In this document: positions 1 through 8,469 of the stretch, one piece after another | Layout of the letters: the number at the start of each line of letters is the position of its first letter | Position numbering within the stretch: the stretch's first letter is position 1 | Assembly: GCA_938015425.1 (NCBI GenBank) | Contig: CALLPQ010000162.1 | Location: 1 to 32,897, forward strand | DNA length: 32,897 bases | Source: an uncultured Parvularculaceae bacterium | Lineage (GTDB): Bacteria > Pseudomonadota > Alphaproteobacteria > Caulobacterales > Parvularculaceae | Direction: 5' to 3' | The notes under the pieces: model-generated | The model's input: only the letters and a program-made list of their open reading frames with translations | Databases searched by the model: none | Told to the model about the DNA's origin: nothing | Program-made: the position numbers and the translations under genes

Positions 1-72
1 AACTCCGCCGCATTTAAAATCAATATTACGATGAACAGCTAATGATAAAAGCTAAACTATTGACTTAATAAA

Positions 73-117
73 CGTGTTCTTAATTTCCGTGTCCCCAATT
101 TCCGTGTTCAGTGTGGG
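73..117. repeat. Three imperfect 15-bp tandem repeats
   Basis: Three head-to-tail copies of a 15-base unit start at 73, 88 and 103. Copies one and two read CGTGTTCTTAATTTC and CGTGTCCCCAATTTC; the third, CGTGTTCAGTGTGGG, keeps only the first half. The 11-mer AATTTCCGTGT occurs exactly twice (82-92 and 97-107). No gene is visible here and the role is unknown. Confidence 0.6.
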
Positions 118-124
118 GAGACAC

Positions 125-148
125 ACCATCAAAACTATTCTTGATGGT
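125..148. repeat. Small perfect hairpin
   Basis: ACCATCAA at 125-132 pairs exactly with TTGATGGT at 141-148 around an 8-base loop. It lies directly before the stronger hairpin at 156-199, so the two could fold in tandem in an RNA. There is no T-run directly after it, so it is not itself a terminator. Confidence 0.55.
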
Positions 149-155
149 ACGAAGC

Positions 156-200
156 AAAACCGGAGATACATTCTTGCCCTCAAATGTATCTCCGGTTTTT
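156..200. terminator. Strong bidirectional intrinsic terminator
   Basis: A perfect 17-bp inverted repeat: 156-172 (AAAACCGGAGATACATT) and 183-199, with a 10-base loop. The right arm runs into TTTTT and the left arm begins with AAAA, so a GC-containing stem followed by a U-tract forms in both directions. On the minus strand it lies about 100 bases past the rhomboid stop codon and is its likely terminator. On the plus strand it would end a transcript from a gene left of the window. Confidence 0.8.
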
Positions 201-296
201 CATTTTTCCAGTCAAATTTAAAGCCGAGCTTACAGGCAAACTATATAAAAAGAGATGAACAAACGCTCTGTTCGGTTTTAACAATTGTAACTATCT

Positions 297-893
297 TTAC
301 CCAAACCATCCGCTTAACGCATTTGGAAACATCATCAAGGTAAGGATAAATCCAGCAACGGCACCGCCAATATGCCCTTCATGGGAAACTCTTCTATTTT
401 CGTTTTTCATCAGCAAAGTCGAGATCAAAATAAACATAATGCCAAACAAAAATGCCGGTATCCCGATTGGAATAAACAATAAATATATTGAAGCAAATGG
501 CTCAAAAACAATAAATGAAAATATAACTCCGGATACAGCGCCTGACGCCCCGATTGACGAATAAGTATAATCTCTTTGGTTCATGTAATAAGAATAAATT
601 CCGCACCCCAAAATAGAACCAAAATACACAACCAAAAATCCTAACTTCCCCATAAATATCTCGATTGATGGCCCGAAAAAATACAGGGACAGCATATTGA
701 AACTAAGATGAAGAATATCCACATGGAGGAATGCAGAGGTAAAGACACGATAATGTTGTTTATATCTTTTTAACCCCCCAATATGGAAAGAAAACTGTTC
801 GGTGAAACCATCATCAAAATATAATGCCCATAGGCTGACTATGATATTGGCAATAATCAAAGAATAGGTGAGCGACGCTTGGGGGAGTTCCAT
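297..893 (-). CDS. Rhomboid family intramembrane serine protease
   Basis: A 198-residue polytopic membrane protein that should cleave transmembrane substrates within the inner membrane using a Ser-His dyad. The rhomboid signatures are in order: HLSFN at 62-66 (the HxxxN oxyanion motif), GASG at 115-118 with the predicted nucleophile Ser117, and HIGG at 174-177 with the predicted catalytic His174 in the last helix. About six hydrophobic segments fit the compact six-helix bacterial form without an extra cytoplasmic domain. The ATG at 893 has only a weak A-rich ribosome-binding region. It stands alone, between bolA (same strand, 148 bases upstream) and the terminator at 156-199. The substrate cannot be inferred. 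Family assignment is secure. Confidence 0.93.
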   Translation of the reverse strand: MELPQASLTYSLIIANIIVSLWALYFDDGFTEQFSFHIGGLKRYKQHYRVFTSAFLHVDILHLSFNMLSLYFFGPSIEIFMGKLGFLVVYFGSILGCGIYSYYMNQRDYTYSSIGASGAVSGVIFSFIVFEPFASIYLLFIPIGIPAFLFGIMFILISTLLMKNENRRVSHEGHIGGAVAGFILTLMMFPNALSGWFG

Positions 894-933
894 GACTGGT
901 TTCTTTATAATAAATTTAATTGATATTCTAATA

Positions 934-954
934 TTAAAGATTGATCGTCTTTAA
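934..954. repeat. Inverted repeat upstream of the rhomboid gene
   Basis: TTAAAGA (934-940) and TCTTTAA (948-954) are perfect inverted copies around a 7-base spacer, about 40 bases before the rhomboid start codon. It could be an operator or a weak hairpin at the end of the bolA transcript. No regulator can be assigned. Confidence 0.3.
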
Positions 955-1041
955 CCATGGGGTCAATCCATAAGAAAGCCCCTATTACATATCAAAACCC
1001 TCACCCAAAACCGACTGGACAGTAGACCCAGTTCGAAAAGG

Positions 1042-1329
1042 CTATAATTCTTTCGATATATCGAATTCTTCTGGTGTCAAAGTCTTCATAGCAAGGGCAT
1101 GAATTTGTTGGACCATTTCTTCTTTTAGAACAGTGTTGACCAAACGCTGGCGGGCAACACGCGATAAACCGACGAATTTATCACTGACGATAAGAAGGTG
1201 AAAATGACTCTCCCCCTCGGGGCGTGCGCCAGCATGTCCCACATGAAGATGGGATTCATCTTTCACTTCAATCACCTTTGGTGTTAAAGAGAGGGTCAAT
1301 TTTTCTTGAATAATGTGAACCATGGACAT
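1042..1329 (-). CDS. bolA: BolA family protein
   Basis: A 95-residue BolA-type protein. BolA proteins partner with monothiol glutaredoxins to bind [2Fe-2S] clusters, and some act as transcription regulators. Visible family features are HLHVGHAG at 27-34, ESHFHLLIVSD at 40-50, SRVARQRLVN at 56-65 and the C-terminal HALAMKTLTPEE at 77-88, where His77 is the usual cluster ligand. The ATG at 1329 is chosen because the family N-terminus begins close to MVHIIQEKL. A longer frame would start at a TTG at 1365, but that TTG has no ribosome-binding site and is part of a consensus -35 hexamer TTGACA. The gene is divergent from the J-domain gene and near cobS, a neighbourhood recurring in alphaproteobacteria. 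Confidence 0.93.
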   Translation of the reverse strand: MSMVHIIQEKLTLSLTPKVIEVKDESHLHVGHAGARPEGESHFHLLIVSDKFVGLSRVARQRLVNTVLKEEMVQQIHALAMKTLTPEEFDISKEL

Positions 1330-1402
1330 ATCTACACAACATCGCGTATTACGCTTATCTGTCAAGATTGTAAGTTAAAAAACTTAAATGCATAATGGAC
1401 CT

Positions 1403-2041
1403 ATGAAAGACGAAAATTACAAACCGCGCCACGGATTTGATATCCGAGTAAAACCACCCAGTGCTAAAAACAAAAAGCAACCGGCATGGAAGCGCCCTGA
1501 GGATAAAAAGTGCGAGGCAGAAGGCTGCAAAGAAGCCGGAGATTGCCGCACCGCTAAATCACCACGCGAACCCCGCAATTATATGTGGTTTTGCGCTGCC
1601 CACGCCCGTGAGCACAATAAACAATGGAACTATTTTGAGGGCATGAGCGCAACCGAAGCAAAAAGCGAACGGGAAGCCAATATATATGGCGGTCGCCCCA
1701 CATGGGGTTGGGCAAAAAATGAACGCGCCGCGGCCTCCAAAGTCGATGGCTCCGCCGATATGGAAGATGCATTCGGCGTATTATCCGAAGCCGCAAAGCA
1801 AAAGATTACCCAAGATAAAGGCGCTTATCGGGAAGGGAAACGTCTCACTAAATTACAAGAAGACGCTTTTGCCACAATGGGCATGCCAATTACCGCCCCC
1901 GGGCCGGAAATCCGCAAACGATATGCAGAATTATTAAGACGGTTCCATCCGGACTCAAACGCGGGCGACCGCGGCGCAGAAGAGCAGTTGCAAGAGGTTG
2001 TAAAGGCCCACCAGATTTTGAAAAAATCCAAAATTTGCTAA
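1403..2041 (+). CDS. J-domain (DnaJ-like) protein next to cobS
   Basis: About 212 residues with a C-terminal J domain (roughly 140-212): helix-rich sequence with the diagnostic HPD at 182-184 within RRFHPDSN, which should stimulate the ATPase of an Hsp70 such as DnaK. The N-terminal part has a cysteine/histidine-rich patch (Cys37, Cys42, Cys48, Cys64, His67) that could bind a metal, then conserved aromatic sequence. The ATG at 1403 matches the family start MKDENYKPRHGFDIR; an in-frame ATG at 1388 would add five residues. No good ribosome-binding site precedes either. This gene commonly lies between bolA and cobS in alphaproteobacteria, which suggests, without proof, a role in cobaltochelatase assembly or another client specific to this locus. 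Confidence 0.88.
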   Translation: MKDENYKPRHGFDIRVKPPSAKNKKQPAWKRPEDKKCEAEGCKEAGDCRTAKSPREPRNYMWFCAAHAREHNKQWNYFEGMSATEAKSEREANIYGGRPTWGWAKNERAAASKVDGSADMEDAFGVLSEAAKQKITQDKGAYREGKRLTKLQEDAFATMGMPITAPGPEIRKRYAELLRRFHPDSNAGDRGAEEQLQEVVKAHQILKKSKIC

Positions 2042-2357
2042 CCGGCATTTGTAAGTAAGCAAATAGGCCACGCATTTTTTCGCCGCCTCTAAACCCCTAT
2101 ATTGGCCCCCCAAACACACCAGACCAAAGATGTGTATTCATCAAACCACGCCGCTTAACCCCACATTGAGCATCACAATCAACACCGACTTCAGACAATG
2201 AATTTGAATTAATGGTTTTGACTTGTTTTTGAGCCGTTTTCGCGCGAATGTGCGGCAAAACACGTATTGACGAGCGGCTAGAATACAGAGCAAAACATCT
2301 AAAAGTCGATCCATCGAAAGCGCCGCATCGCCCAAATAAAAGAAAGCATCACCCGCC
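2042..2357 (+). other. Gene-free spacer between J-domain gene and cobS
   Basis: No convincing reading frame on either strand. A possible -10 hexamer TAGAAT lies at 2279-2284, 74 bases before the cobS start, without a good -35 at normal spacing. A weak stem (ATTTG/CAAAT) just after the J-domain stop is followed some bases later by six T residues and could be a poor terminator. I looked for the conserved boxes of a cobalamin riboswitch and did not find a convincing match. Confidence 0.4.
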
Positions 2358-3347
2358 ATGTCCGAGTTTACGAATGATATTCCTCTCACCGCTCCTGATA
2401 CAACATTATCGGCGAAAGAAACATTCGGGATCGAACTTGATATGCAAGTACCGGCTTTCTCCCAAGCATCGGAGTTTTCTCCCCCTGTGGATGAGGCTTA
2501 CCGGTTTGATCCACAAACGACTTTATCCATTTTGGCAGGCTTCACCCATAATCGGCGGGTGATGGTCCAAGGTTATCATGGCACAGGTAAATCAACCCAT
2601 ATCGAACAAGTGGCCGCCCATCTTAACTGGCCATGTGTGCGCATTAATCTGGATAGCCACGTTAGCCGTATCGATCTTATTGGCCGCGACGCTATTATTG
2701 TGGAAGATGGCAAGCAAATTACCGCTTTTAAAGAAGGGCTTTTACCGTGGGCATTTCAGCGCCCTGTAGCCCTCATCTTTGATGAATATGATGCTGGTCG
2801 CCCCGATGTTATGTTCGTCATCCAGCGTATTTTGGAAGCGGAGGGGCGATTAACCCTGCTCGACCAGAATAAAGTGATAACCCCTAATCCTTTTTTCCGG
2901 CTGTTTGCCACCACCAATACTATCGGCCTTGGCGATACCACCGGCTTATATCACGGGACCCAGCAAATCAACCAAGGACAAATGGACCGGTGGTCACTTG
3001 TCACCACACTGAACTATTTGGCCCATGATCAGGAAGTTGAAATTATCAGTGCAAAATGCCCTGAATATCAAGATGATGACGGTATCAAAAAAATCGACGC
3101 CATGGTGCGCGTTGCCGACATGACACGAAATGCGTTTATGAATGGCGATATCTCAACAGTGATGAGCCCGCGCACCGTTATCACATGGGCACAAAATGCT
3201 GAAATTTTTAAAGATGTGGGATATGCTTTTCGTGTGACGTTTCTAAACAAATGTGACGAGCTGGAACGCCCAACCGTAGCAGAATTTTATCAACGCGCCT
3301 TTGGGGACGATTTACCGGAAGCCGCCCCAATGATCAGCGTAGCTTAA
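2358..3347 (+). CDS. cobS: Cobaltochelatase AAA+ subunit CobS
   Basis: A 329-residue MoxR-type AAA+ ATPase matching CobS over its whole usual length. In aerobic cobalamin synthesis CobS and CobT form the ATPase ring that drives CobN to insert cobalt into hydrogenobyrinic acid a,c-diamide. Seen in sequence: Walker [10 protein letters not shown] at 72-80 with Lys78, Walker [10 protein letters not shown] at 137-145, and the family stretches [19 protein letters not shown] and [13 protein letters not shown]. The start at 2358 agrees with the family N-terminus, though the ribosome-binding site is weak. Unusually, cobT does not follow: the next gene is trmFO. CobT may be encoded elsewhere, or this CobS may serve another partner. 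Confidence 0.94.
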   Translation: MSEFTNDIPLTAPDTTLSAKETFGIELDMQVPAFSQASEFSPPVDEAYRFDPQTTLSILAGFTHNRRVMVQGYHGTGKSTHIEQVAAHLNWPCVRINLDSHVSRIDLIGRDAIIVEDGKQITAFKEGLLPWAFQRPVALIFDEYDAGRPDVMFVIQRILEAEGRLTLLDQNKVITPNPFFRLFATTNTIGLGDTTGLYHGTQQINQGQMDRWSLVTTLNYLAHDQEVEIISAKCPEYQDDDGIKKIDAMVRVADMTRNAFMNGDISTVMSPRTVITWAQNAEIFKDVGYAFRVTFLNKCDELERPTVAEFYQRAFGDDLPEAAPMISVA

Positions 3348-3443
3348 TCCAAAAACATCCAATATGTACTTTAAAACCGTACACAGAGGGAATAAAATCA
3401 ATAATGGAAAATTATTGATTATCATTAAACTGGTTACAGCTTT

Positions 3444-3448
3444 AGGAG
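3444..3448 (+). promoter_or_regulatory. Ribosome-binding site fixing the CTG start of trmFO
   Basis: AGGAG at 3444-3448 lies eight bases before the CTG at 3457. An in-frame TGA at 3451-3453 rules out any start further upstream. The first ATG in frame is not until 3550, inside the conserved FAD-binding region. The site therefore decides the start. Confidence 0.75.
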
Positions 3449-3456
3449 ATTGAGAC

Positions 3457-4845
3457 CTGACCCATATACACATCATTGGTGGCGGCCTAGCGGGTAGCGA
3501 AGCCGCATGGCAAGCGGCCAATCACGGCGTTCAGGTTGTCATTCATGAAATGCGCCCGGTAACCACCACCGACGCCCATCAAACCCAAGGTCTGGCCGAG
3601 CTTGTTTGCTCTAACTCTTTTCGCTCGGATGATGCGGAAAATAATGCAGTGGGCCTTATTCATGAAGAGATGCGGCGGTGCCAGTCTTTAATCATGAAAT
3701 GCGCGGACACACACAAAGTGCCAGCGGGCGGCGCTTTGGCCGTTGACAGGGTTGCGTTTAGTGACGAAGTCACCAAAGCGTTGGAAGCCCATCCCAACAT
3801 TACAATCATCCGTGAAGAAATTAATGGTCTACCTCCAAGTGAATGGGATAATGTGATCATTGCCTCGGGGCCGCTTACCTCTCCCGCATTGGGCGCGGAA
3901 ATTCACAAATTAACCGGGGAAGAAGCCCTTGCTTTCTTTGACGCCATAGCGCCTATCGTTCATAAAGACTCAATCGATTTTGACAAAGCATGGTTTCAAT
4001 CGCGATATGACAAAAAGGGACCCGGCGGAGACGGCGCCGATTACATTAATTGCCCTCTTGATAAAGATCAGTATAGCGCCTTTATTCAAGCTTTAATTGA
4101 TGGCGACAAGACCGAATTTAAAGAGTGGGAAAAAAACACACCCTATTTCGAGGCCTGTTTGCCCATTGAAGTGATGGCCGAACGAGGGCCAGAAACATTG
4201 CGCTTTGGCCCGATGAAACCTGTTGGCTTAACCAACCCCCATAATCCAACAGTTAAAGCCCATGCGATTGTGCAATTGCGTCAGGATAATAAGCTGGGCA
4301 CTTTATATAATATGGTCGGTTTTCAAACCAAATTGAAATATGGTGCCCAAGCGGAAATATTGCGGATGATCCCCGGTTTAGAAAAGGCGGAATTTGCCCG
4401 CCTTGGCGGCATCCACCGCAATACATTCATCAACAGCCCGATATTATTAGATAGTGAATTGCGCCTGAAAGCCCAACCCCGCCTTCGGTTTGCGGGCCAG
4501 ATCACCGGCGTTGAAGGATATGTAGAAAGCGCAGCCATCGGCTTGTTAGCGGGGCGTTTCGCGGCGGGCGATATTAATCAAGCCTCGTTTTTACCGCCCC
4601 CCCCGGAAACTGCCCTTGGAGCTCTATTGGGTCATATAACAGGCGGACACATGGCATCGGAAACGAAGAAAAGTTTTCAGCCCATGAATGTAAATTTTGG
4701 TCTTTTCCCTGATATTGAAGCACCGCGTACAGATGAAAACGGAAAACGCCTAAAAGGTAAGGATAAAGGCCGCGCAAAAAAGAAGGCGCAATCCGCCCGC
4801 GCATTGCAATCCCTATCTCAATGGCAAGAGAGTGCAGCATCATAA
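3457..4845 (+). CDS. trmFO: TrmFO, tRNA (uracil-54) methyltransferase
   Basis: The folate- and FAD-dependent enzyme that makes 5-methyluridine at position 54 in the T-loop of tRNA, using methylenetetrahydrofolate. The 462-residue product begins [20 protein letters not shown] after the initiator, the normal family N-terminus with the FAD dinucleotide motif GGGLAG at 8-13. HEMRP then follows, with [10 protein letters not shown] downstream. A Lys/Arg-rich C-terminal tail is present. The only start that keeps this N-terminus is CTG at 3457, with AGGAG eight bases upstream and a stop two codons before it. Starting at the first ATG (3550) would delete the FAD motif. CTG starts are very rare in bacteria. 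It lies 109 bases after cobS on the same strand. Confidence 0.93.
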   Translation: MTHIHIIGGGLAGSEAAWQAANHGVQVVIHEMRPVTTTDAHQTQGLAELVCSNSFRSDDAENNAVGLIHEEMRRCQSLIMKCADTHKVPAGGALAVDRVAFSDEVTKALEAHPNITIIREEINGLPPSEWDNVIIASGPLTSPALGAEIHKLTGEEALAFFDAIAPIVHKDSIDFDKAWFQSRYDKKGPGGDGADYINCPLDKDQYSAFIQALIDGDKTEFKEWEKNTPYFEACLPIEVMAERGPETLRFGPMKPVGLTNPHNPTVKAHAIVQLRQDNKLGTLYNMVGFQTKLKYGAQAEILRMIPGLEKAEFARLGGIHRNTFINSPILLDSELRLKAQPRLRFAGQITGVEGYVESAAIGLLAGRFAAGDINQASFLPPPPETALGALLGHITGGHMASETKKSFQPMNVNFGLFPDIEAPRTDENGKRLKGKDKGRAKKKAQSARALQSLSQWQESAAS

Positions 4846-4941
4846 TTGTTATCTCAAAAAGTAATCATCAAGTATAACGAATTCAAAGGCTTTAACGACC
4901 TCAAAGGCGATATGATAAACCATTCATAATGGACCCCTAAA

Positions 4942-6069
4942 ATGAACCTCAATTTTAGAAATCAATCGTGGCAGATTATTGTGAATAATCCGGTTAAATC
5001 AGTTGTCATTGCCGTTTTCATCATCGGCTTGGTCATGCCAGCAATCATTGCCTTAAGCGGGATAGAATTTTGGCCGTTTTCTCTTGCTGGTAATTTCATT
5101 CATCAGGCCATGTTTATGGCAGCAATGATTGCCGTTTTTTGGTTGTTCGGGGCTGCTTATAGTGCCTTATTAATTGCAGGGCCCAGTGATCCAAAACCCA
5201 ATGATCCAAATCACAATCATCAAAAGCATGGCCTACAAAAGTACAGCCTTCAAAAGAAAAAGAAGCAATTCTGGTTATACTTCCCGTTTTTTTTATTTCT
5301 CGCCATTAGCTGCCTCAATTCTATAGCCATCATCATGGCAACACCATTTCCTCTGCACACCGCACAACCTTTAAAAAACCAAGACCAAAGCGCTACTGAG
5401 CTGCGTATTATCCACGCTAATCTATGGGGTAAATCCAGTGCGTTGGAAAAATTGATTAAATGGATTGATCAAAAAAATCCTGATATTATTGCCTTAACGG
5501 AACTTCCGGGCGGCGTGCCAGAGAGCGATATTTTAAACCCGTTATTCAAAACCTATCCATGGCGCACATTCAGTGTAATAGGCGGGCCAACACGAACCTT
5601 GATCCTCTCCCGCTTCGAGATTATCCGCTCCGCCCCTTCCATTGATAGCGCTGCTGATGCACATATCATCATTCCGAATATTGGTGAGTTACATTTAGTC
5701 AGTATACACCCGCCGCCACCCTTAAATCCTTTTTTGGACTTTCGACGCAATCGCATCCTTGAAAATAGTTTTCGCCATCTGGGTCAAGACTTAAAAACCT
5801 CTCGACATTCTGCGTCAATACTTGTCGGGGATTTTAACGCAGTACCGTGGACCAATCCGTTGCGCCGTCTTTCTAGAGAAAATAACATGTATCGTGTGAA
5901 TAATGACAAGTTAAAAAACACATGGCTCTCACCGCACCCTTTTTTAGGGCTTCCCATTGATCATATTTATAGTACAGATCATTTTGCGATGGTTCACTAT
6001 GAAACCGGCCCTTCCACCGGATCTGATCATTACCCTATTTTGGTAGATTTAAGACCGGTGGCAGATTAA
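4942..6069 (+). CDS. Membrane-anchored endonuclease/exonuclease/phosphatase domain protein
   Basis: A 375-residue protein of the DNase I-like endonuclease/exonuclease/phosphatase superfamily. Three hydrophobic segments (about 16-40, 50-77 and 108-132) precede the catalytic domain from about residue 150. A His/Lys-rich linker separates helices two and three. Catalytic motifs are all present: HANLWG, ALTELPG, GDFNAVPW, PIDHIY and GSDHYP. With three helices and a cytoplasmic N-terminus the domain would face the periplasm, so a nucleic-acid, phosphoinositide-like or phospholipid phosphodiester substrate is possible; the substrate cannot be told from sequence. The gene follows trmFO by 96 bases and precedes the SDR gene by 48, so the three may be co-transcribed. 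No clear ribosome-binding site precedes the ATG. Confidence 0.85.
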   Translation: MNLNFRNQSWQIIVNNPVKSVVIAVFIIGLVMPAIIALSGIEFWPFSLAGNFIHQAMFMAAMIAVFWLFGAAYSALLIAGPSDPKPNDPNHNHQKHGLQKYSLQKKKKQFWLYFPFFLFLAISCLNSIAIIMATPFPLHTAQPLKNQDQSATELRIIHANLWGKSSALEKLIKWIDQKNPDIIALTELPGGVPESDILNPLFKTYPWRTFSVIGGPTRTLILSRFEIIRSAPSIDSAADAHIIIPNIGELHLVSIHPPPPLNPFLDFRRNRILENSFRHLGQDLKTSRHSASILVGDFNAVPWTNPLRRLSRENNMYRVNNDKLKNTWLSPHPFLGLPIDHIYSTDHFAMVHYETGPSTGSDHYPILVDLRPVAD

Positions 6070-6117
6070 AGTCTAACTGACAATCAATAACCCTTATAAC
6101 TCTTTACTGGACATAGC

Positions 6118-6834
6118 ATGACAACCATACCTGACCTAAGCGGACAAACAGCCCTCGTTACGGGTGCCTCACGCGGTATTGGCCGCGCTGTCGCCATTGG
6201 CCTTGCGAAAGCGGGAGCCCACATTATTGCGGTGGCCCGCACTGTGGGCGGCTTGGAAGACATGGATGATGAAATAAAGGGTTTTGGCGGCACCGCATCC
6301 CTTATCGCAGCTGATATCCGTGATAAGGAATTAATCAGTACACTGGGGCCAACCTTAAGCACACGGTTTAAATCCCTTGATATACTCATTGCCAATGCCG
6401 GTATCATTAACGAATTGTCGCCCCTTCACGACATAGATGAAAAAACCTGGACTAATGTCATCGATACAAACCTAACCGCAAACTGGCGTTTGCTATCGAC
6501 CTTAACCCCTTTATTAAAAGCCTCGCCCCATGCCCGAATTGCGGTCATGACCTCAGGCGTTGGCGGGGAAGTAGCACGATCTTTTTGGGGGCCCTATGCG
6601 GTTTCAAAAGCCGGCCTTGAAATGCTTGCCAAAACTTATGCACTTGAAAATCAAGCTTTCGGGACGCGCCTAGCGATTGTTAATCCTGGTGCGATGCGCA
6701 CCCGTATGCGGGCAAGCGTGATGCCCGGTGAAGACCCGCAAACATTGCCGGACCCCTCGGCCATTATGCCCCTAATTTATCGGGTGGTTGCCCCCGACTA
6801 TGATGGCATTGGTGAAAAGCTGGACCTTGAATAA
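6118..6834 (+). CDS. Short-chain dehydrogenase/reductase (SDR)
   Basis: A 238-residue classical SDR. Cofactor-binding TGASRGIG is at 15-22, NAG at 93-95, and the catalytic set is Ser146, Tyr160 and Lys164 (YAVSK). A basic residue in the TGASRGIG turn and VART after the second strand suggest NADP(H), which is an inference. The C-terminal substrate region is short and gives no clear substrate; the overall pattern resembles YciK-like oxidoreductases. The gene ends 18 bases from the convergent der stop codon, with no obvious terminator between them. Confidence 0.9.
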   Translation: MTTIPDLSGQTALVTGASRGIGRAVAIGLAKAGAHIIAVARTVGGLEDMDDEIKGFGGTASLIAADIRDKELISTLGPTLSTRFKSLDILIANAGIINELSPLHDIDEKTWTNVIDTNLTANWRLLSTLTPLLKASPHARIAVMTSGVGGEVARSFWGPYAVSKAGLEMLAKTYALENQAFGTRLAIVNPGAMRTRMRASVMPGEDPQTLPDPSAIMPLIYRVVAPDYDGIGEKLDLE

Positions 6835-6852
6835 CCATAAAATTCGCCCGTT

Positions 6853-8235
6853 TTAACGCTTCCGGTTTTTATCCTCAAACGGGTTTTCTTGCTTTTTCAA
6901 GATAAGACGTATGGGGACAGAAGGGATATCAAAAGCCTCGCGAATTGAATTAATCAAATATCGTTTATAAGCCGTGGGCACCACATCCGCTCTGGAACAC
7001 TGGGCCACAAAGGTTGGGGGGCGTGTTTTGGTTTGGGCAATATAGCGAAATTTTATCCGTCGACCTGAAACCGCTGGGGGTGGGTGACGCCCCGTTGCCT
7101 CTTGCAACCAATCATTTAAATCAGGGGTTTTTACTCTGGCGTTCCAATCGCGATAAACTTTAATCGCAGCCGGCATCAATCCATTTATCCCAAGGCCGGT
7201 TTTTGCAGAAATTCGGATAATCGGCACGCCCGGCATTTGCGGCAAAAGACGATCCACTTTCTCGCGTAATTCACGAAACGCTTCATCGCGATCAATCATC
7301 AAATCCCATTTATTGGCAACCAGTATCAAAGCCCGTCCCTCCCGCACACACAAATCAGCCAACGCCAATTCCTGTTTCTCCAAGGGTGTTAAGGCATCAA
7401 ACATCAAGATCACCACCTCAGCAAACATCACCGCCCTTAATCCGTCGGATACGGATAGTTTTTCAAGTTTCTCTTGAACCTTGGCCCGTTTGCGCATGCC
7501 AGCCGTATCAAAAAGCTTAATCGGCCAATCGCGATCTTTGCCGTTATAAACCCATTCAACGCCAATTGCATCACGGGTTATGCCCGCCTCGGGACCTGTT
7601 AACATACGGTCTTCACCAATAAGCTGGTTTACCAATGTGGACTTACCCGCATTGGGGCGGCCAATAATCGCAACCCGTAAAGGCTTTAAAGGGTCATCCC
7701 ATTCGGCTATTTCTTCTTCATCATCTTCTTCTAAACCATCATTCGAGATATGAGGTTCAAGGGCCGTATACAGATCACCAAGCCCCTCCCCGTGTTCTGC
7801 TGAAACGCCAACCGGGTCTCCAAGGCCAAGTGAATAAGCGTCATAATAACCGCTATCACCGCCATGCCCTTCCATTTTATTGGCGACCAGAATAACCGGC
7901 TTACCGCCTGTGCGTAGAATATCGGCAAAGACCTGATCCAATGGTGTCACGCCCGCTCTGGCATCAATCATAAACAAACAAACATCTGCTTCGGTAATGG
8001 CAATATCTGTTTGTTGGCGCATGCGCCCTTCTAGGGCTTGAATAGAAGCTTGCTCTAATCCCGGTGTATCAATCACCAAAAAATCCAGATCCCCCAAACG
8101 GGCAATCCCTTCGCGGCGGTCCCGCGTGACGCCCGGTTGATCATCCACCAAAGCAAGGCGCTTACCCACAAGGCGGTTAAACATGGTGGACTTACCCACA
8201 TTAGGGCGCCCGATAATGGCAACTTTAGATGACAT
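6853..8235 (-). CDS. der: GTPase Der (EngA), 50S ribosome assembly
   Basis: A 460-residue protein with the two tandem GTPase domains unique to Der, which binds the 50S subunit during late assembly. Domain one has GRPNVGKS at 9-16, DTPG at 56-59 and NKME at 119-122. Domain two has GRPNAGKST at 192-200, DTAGMRKR at 243-250 and a later NKWD. An acidic linker (about 168-180) joins them and a KH-like C-terminal domain includes [19 protein letters not shown]. Length is normal. The ATG at 8235 is preceded by AAGGGTTCTCC, very like the leader of the yfgM-like gene. Third in the yfgM-like / bamB / der order seen also in Escherichia coli, but 234 bases from bamB, so it may have its own promoter. Confidence 0.97.
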   Translation of the reverse strand: MSSKVAIIGRPNVGKSTMFNRLVGKRLALVDDQPGVTRDRREGIARLGDLDFLVIDTPGLEQASIQALEGRMRQQTDIAITEADVCLFMIDARAGVTPLDQVFADILRTGGKPVILVANKMEGHGGDSGYYDAYSLGLGDPVGVSAEHGEGLGDLYTALEPHISNDGLEEDDEEEIAEWDDPLKPLRVAIIGRPNAGKSTLVNQLIGEDRMLTGPEAGITRDAIGVEWVYNGKDRDWPIKLFDTAGMRKRAKVQEKLEKLSVSDGLRAVMFAEVVILMFDALTPLEKQELALADLCVREGRALILVANKWDLMIDRDEAFRELREKVDRLLPQMPGVPIIRISAKTGLGINGLMPAAIKVYRDWNARVKTPDLNDWLQEATGRHPPPAVSGRRIKFRYIAQTKTRPPTFVAQCSRADVVPTAYKRYLINSIREAFDIPSVPIRLILKKQENPFEDKNRKR

Positions 8236-8416
8236 GGAGAACCCTTCTTTAGGGAAACAATCAAAGTAGAAATAATAGGGATATGTTTAGTAAGCTTATT
8301 CCCGCTTCATATGCCACCCACACAAGAGGAGAGCAAGAGATATGCGCCGATCACAAAATTAAAGCATGGAAACGCTTAAACCATCATAAGCCCGATAATC
8401 AGCGCAGCAGCAGGCA

Positions 8417-8433
8417 GGGCTTACATTAAGCCC
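8417..8433. repeat. Perfect hairpin between bamB and der
   Basis: GGGCTTA (8417-8423) and TAAGCCC (8427-8433) form a 7-bp stem with a 3-base loop. On the minus strand it lies just after the bamB stop codon. There is no U-tract, so it is more likely an mRNA 3' stabilising or processing hairpin than a terminator. The rest of the 8236-8469 spacer holds nothing I can support. Confidence 0.45.
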
Positions 8434-8469
8434 CTTTCTAAGCAACACTCTACGCTATGCAGTCCCTGA

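Noticed and set aside
74-343. An 89-codon frame over the left-edge repeats
   Set aside because: It starts with GTG inside the tandem repeats, reads through a strong terminator and has no ribosome-binding site.
1330-1365. Longer bolA protein from the TTG at 1365
   Set aside because: No ribosome-binding site, extra residues do not fit the family, and the TTG is part of a TTGACA hexamer.
2042-2357. Cobalamin riboswitch upstream of cobS
   Set aside because: GCCACG and GC-rich bits are present, but the conserved boxes and pairing pattern could not be found.
8283-8429. A 48-codon plus-strand frame between der and bamB
   Set aside because: Weak ribosome-binding site, no recognisable sequence, and its end falls in a hairpin on the opposite side of two minus-strand genes.
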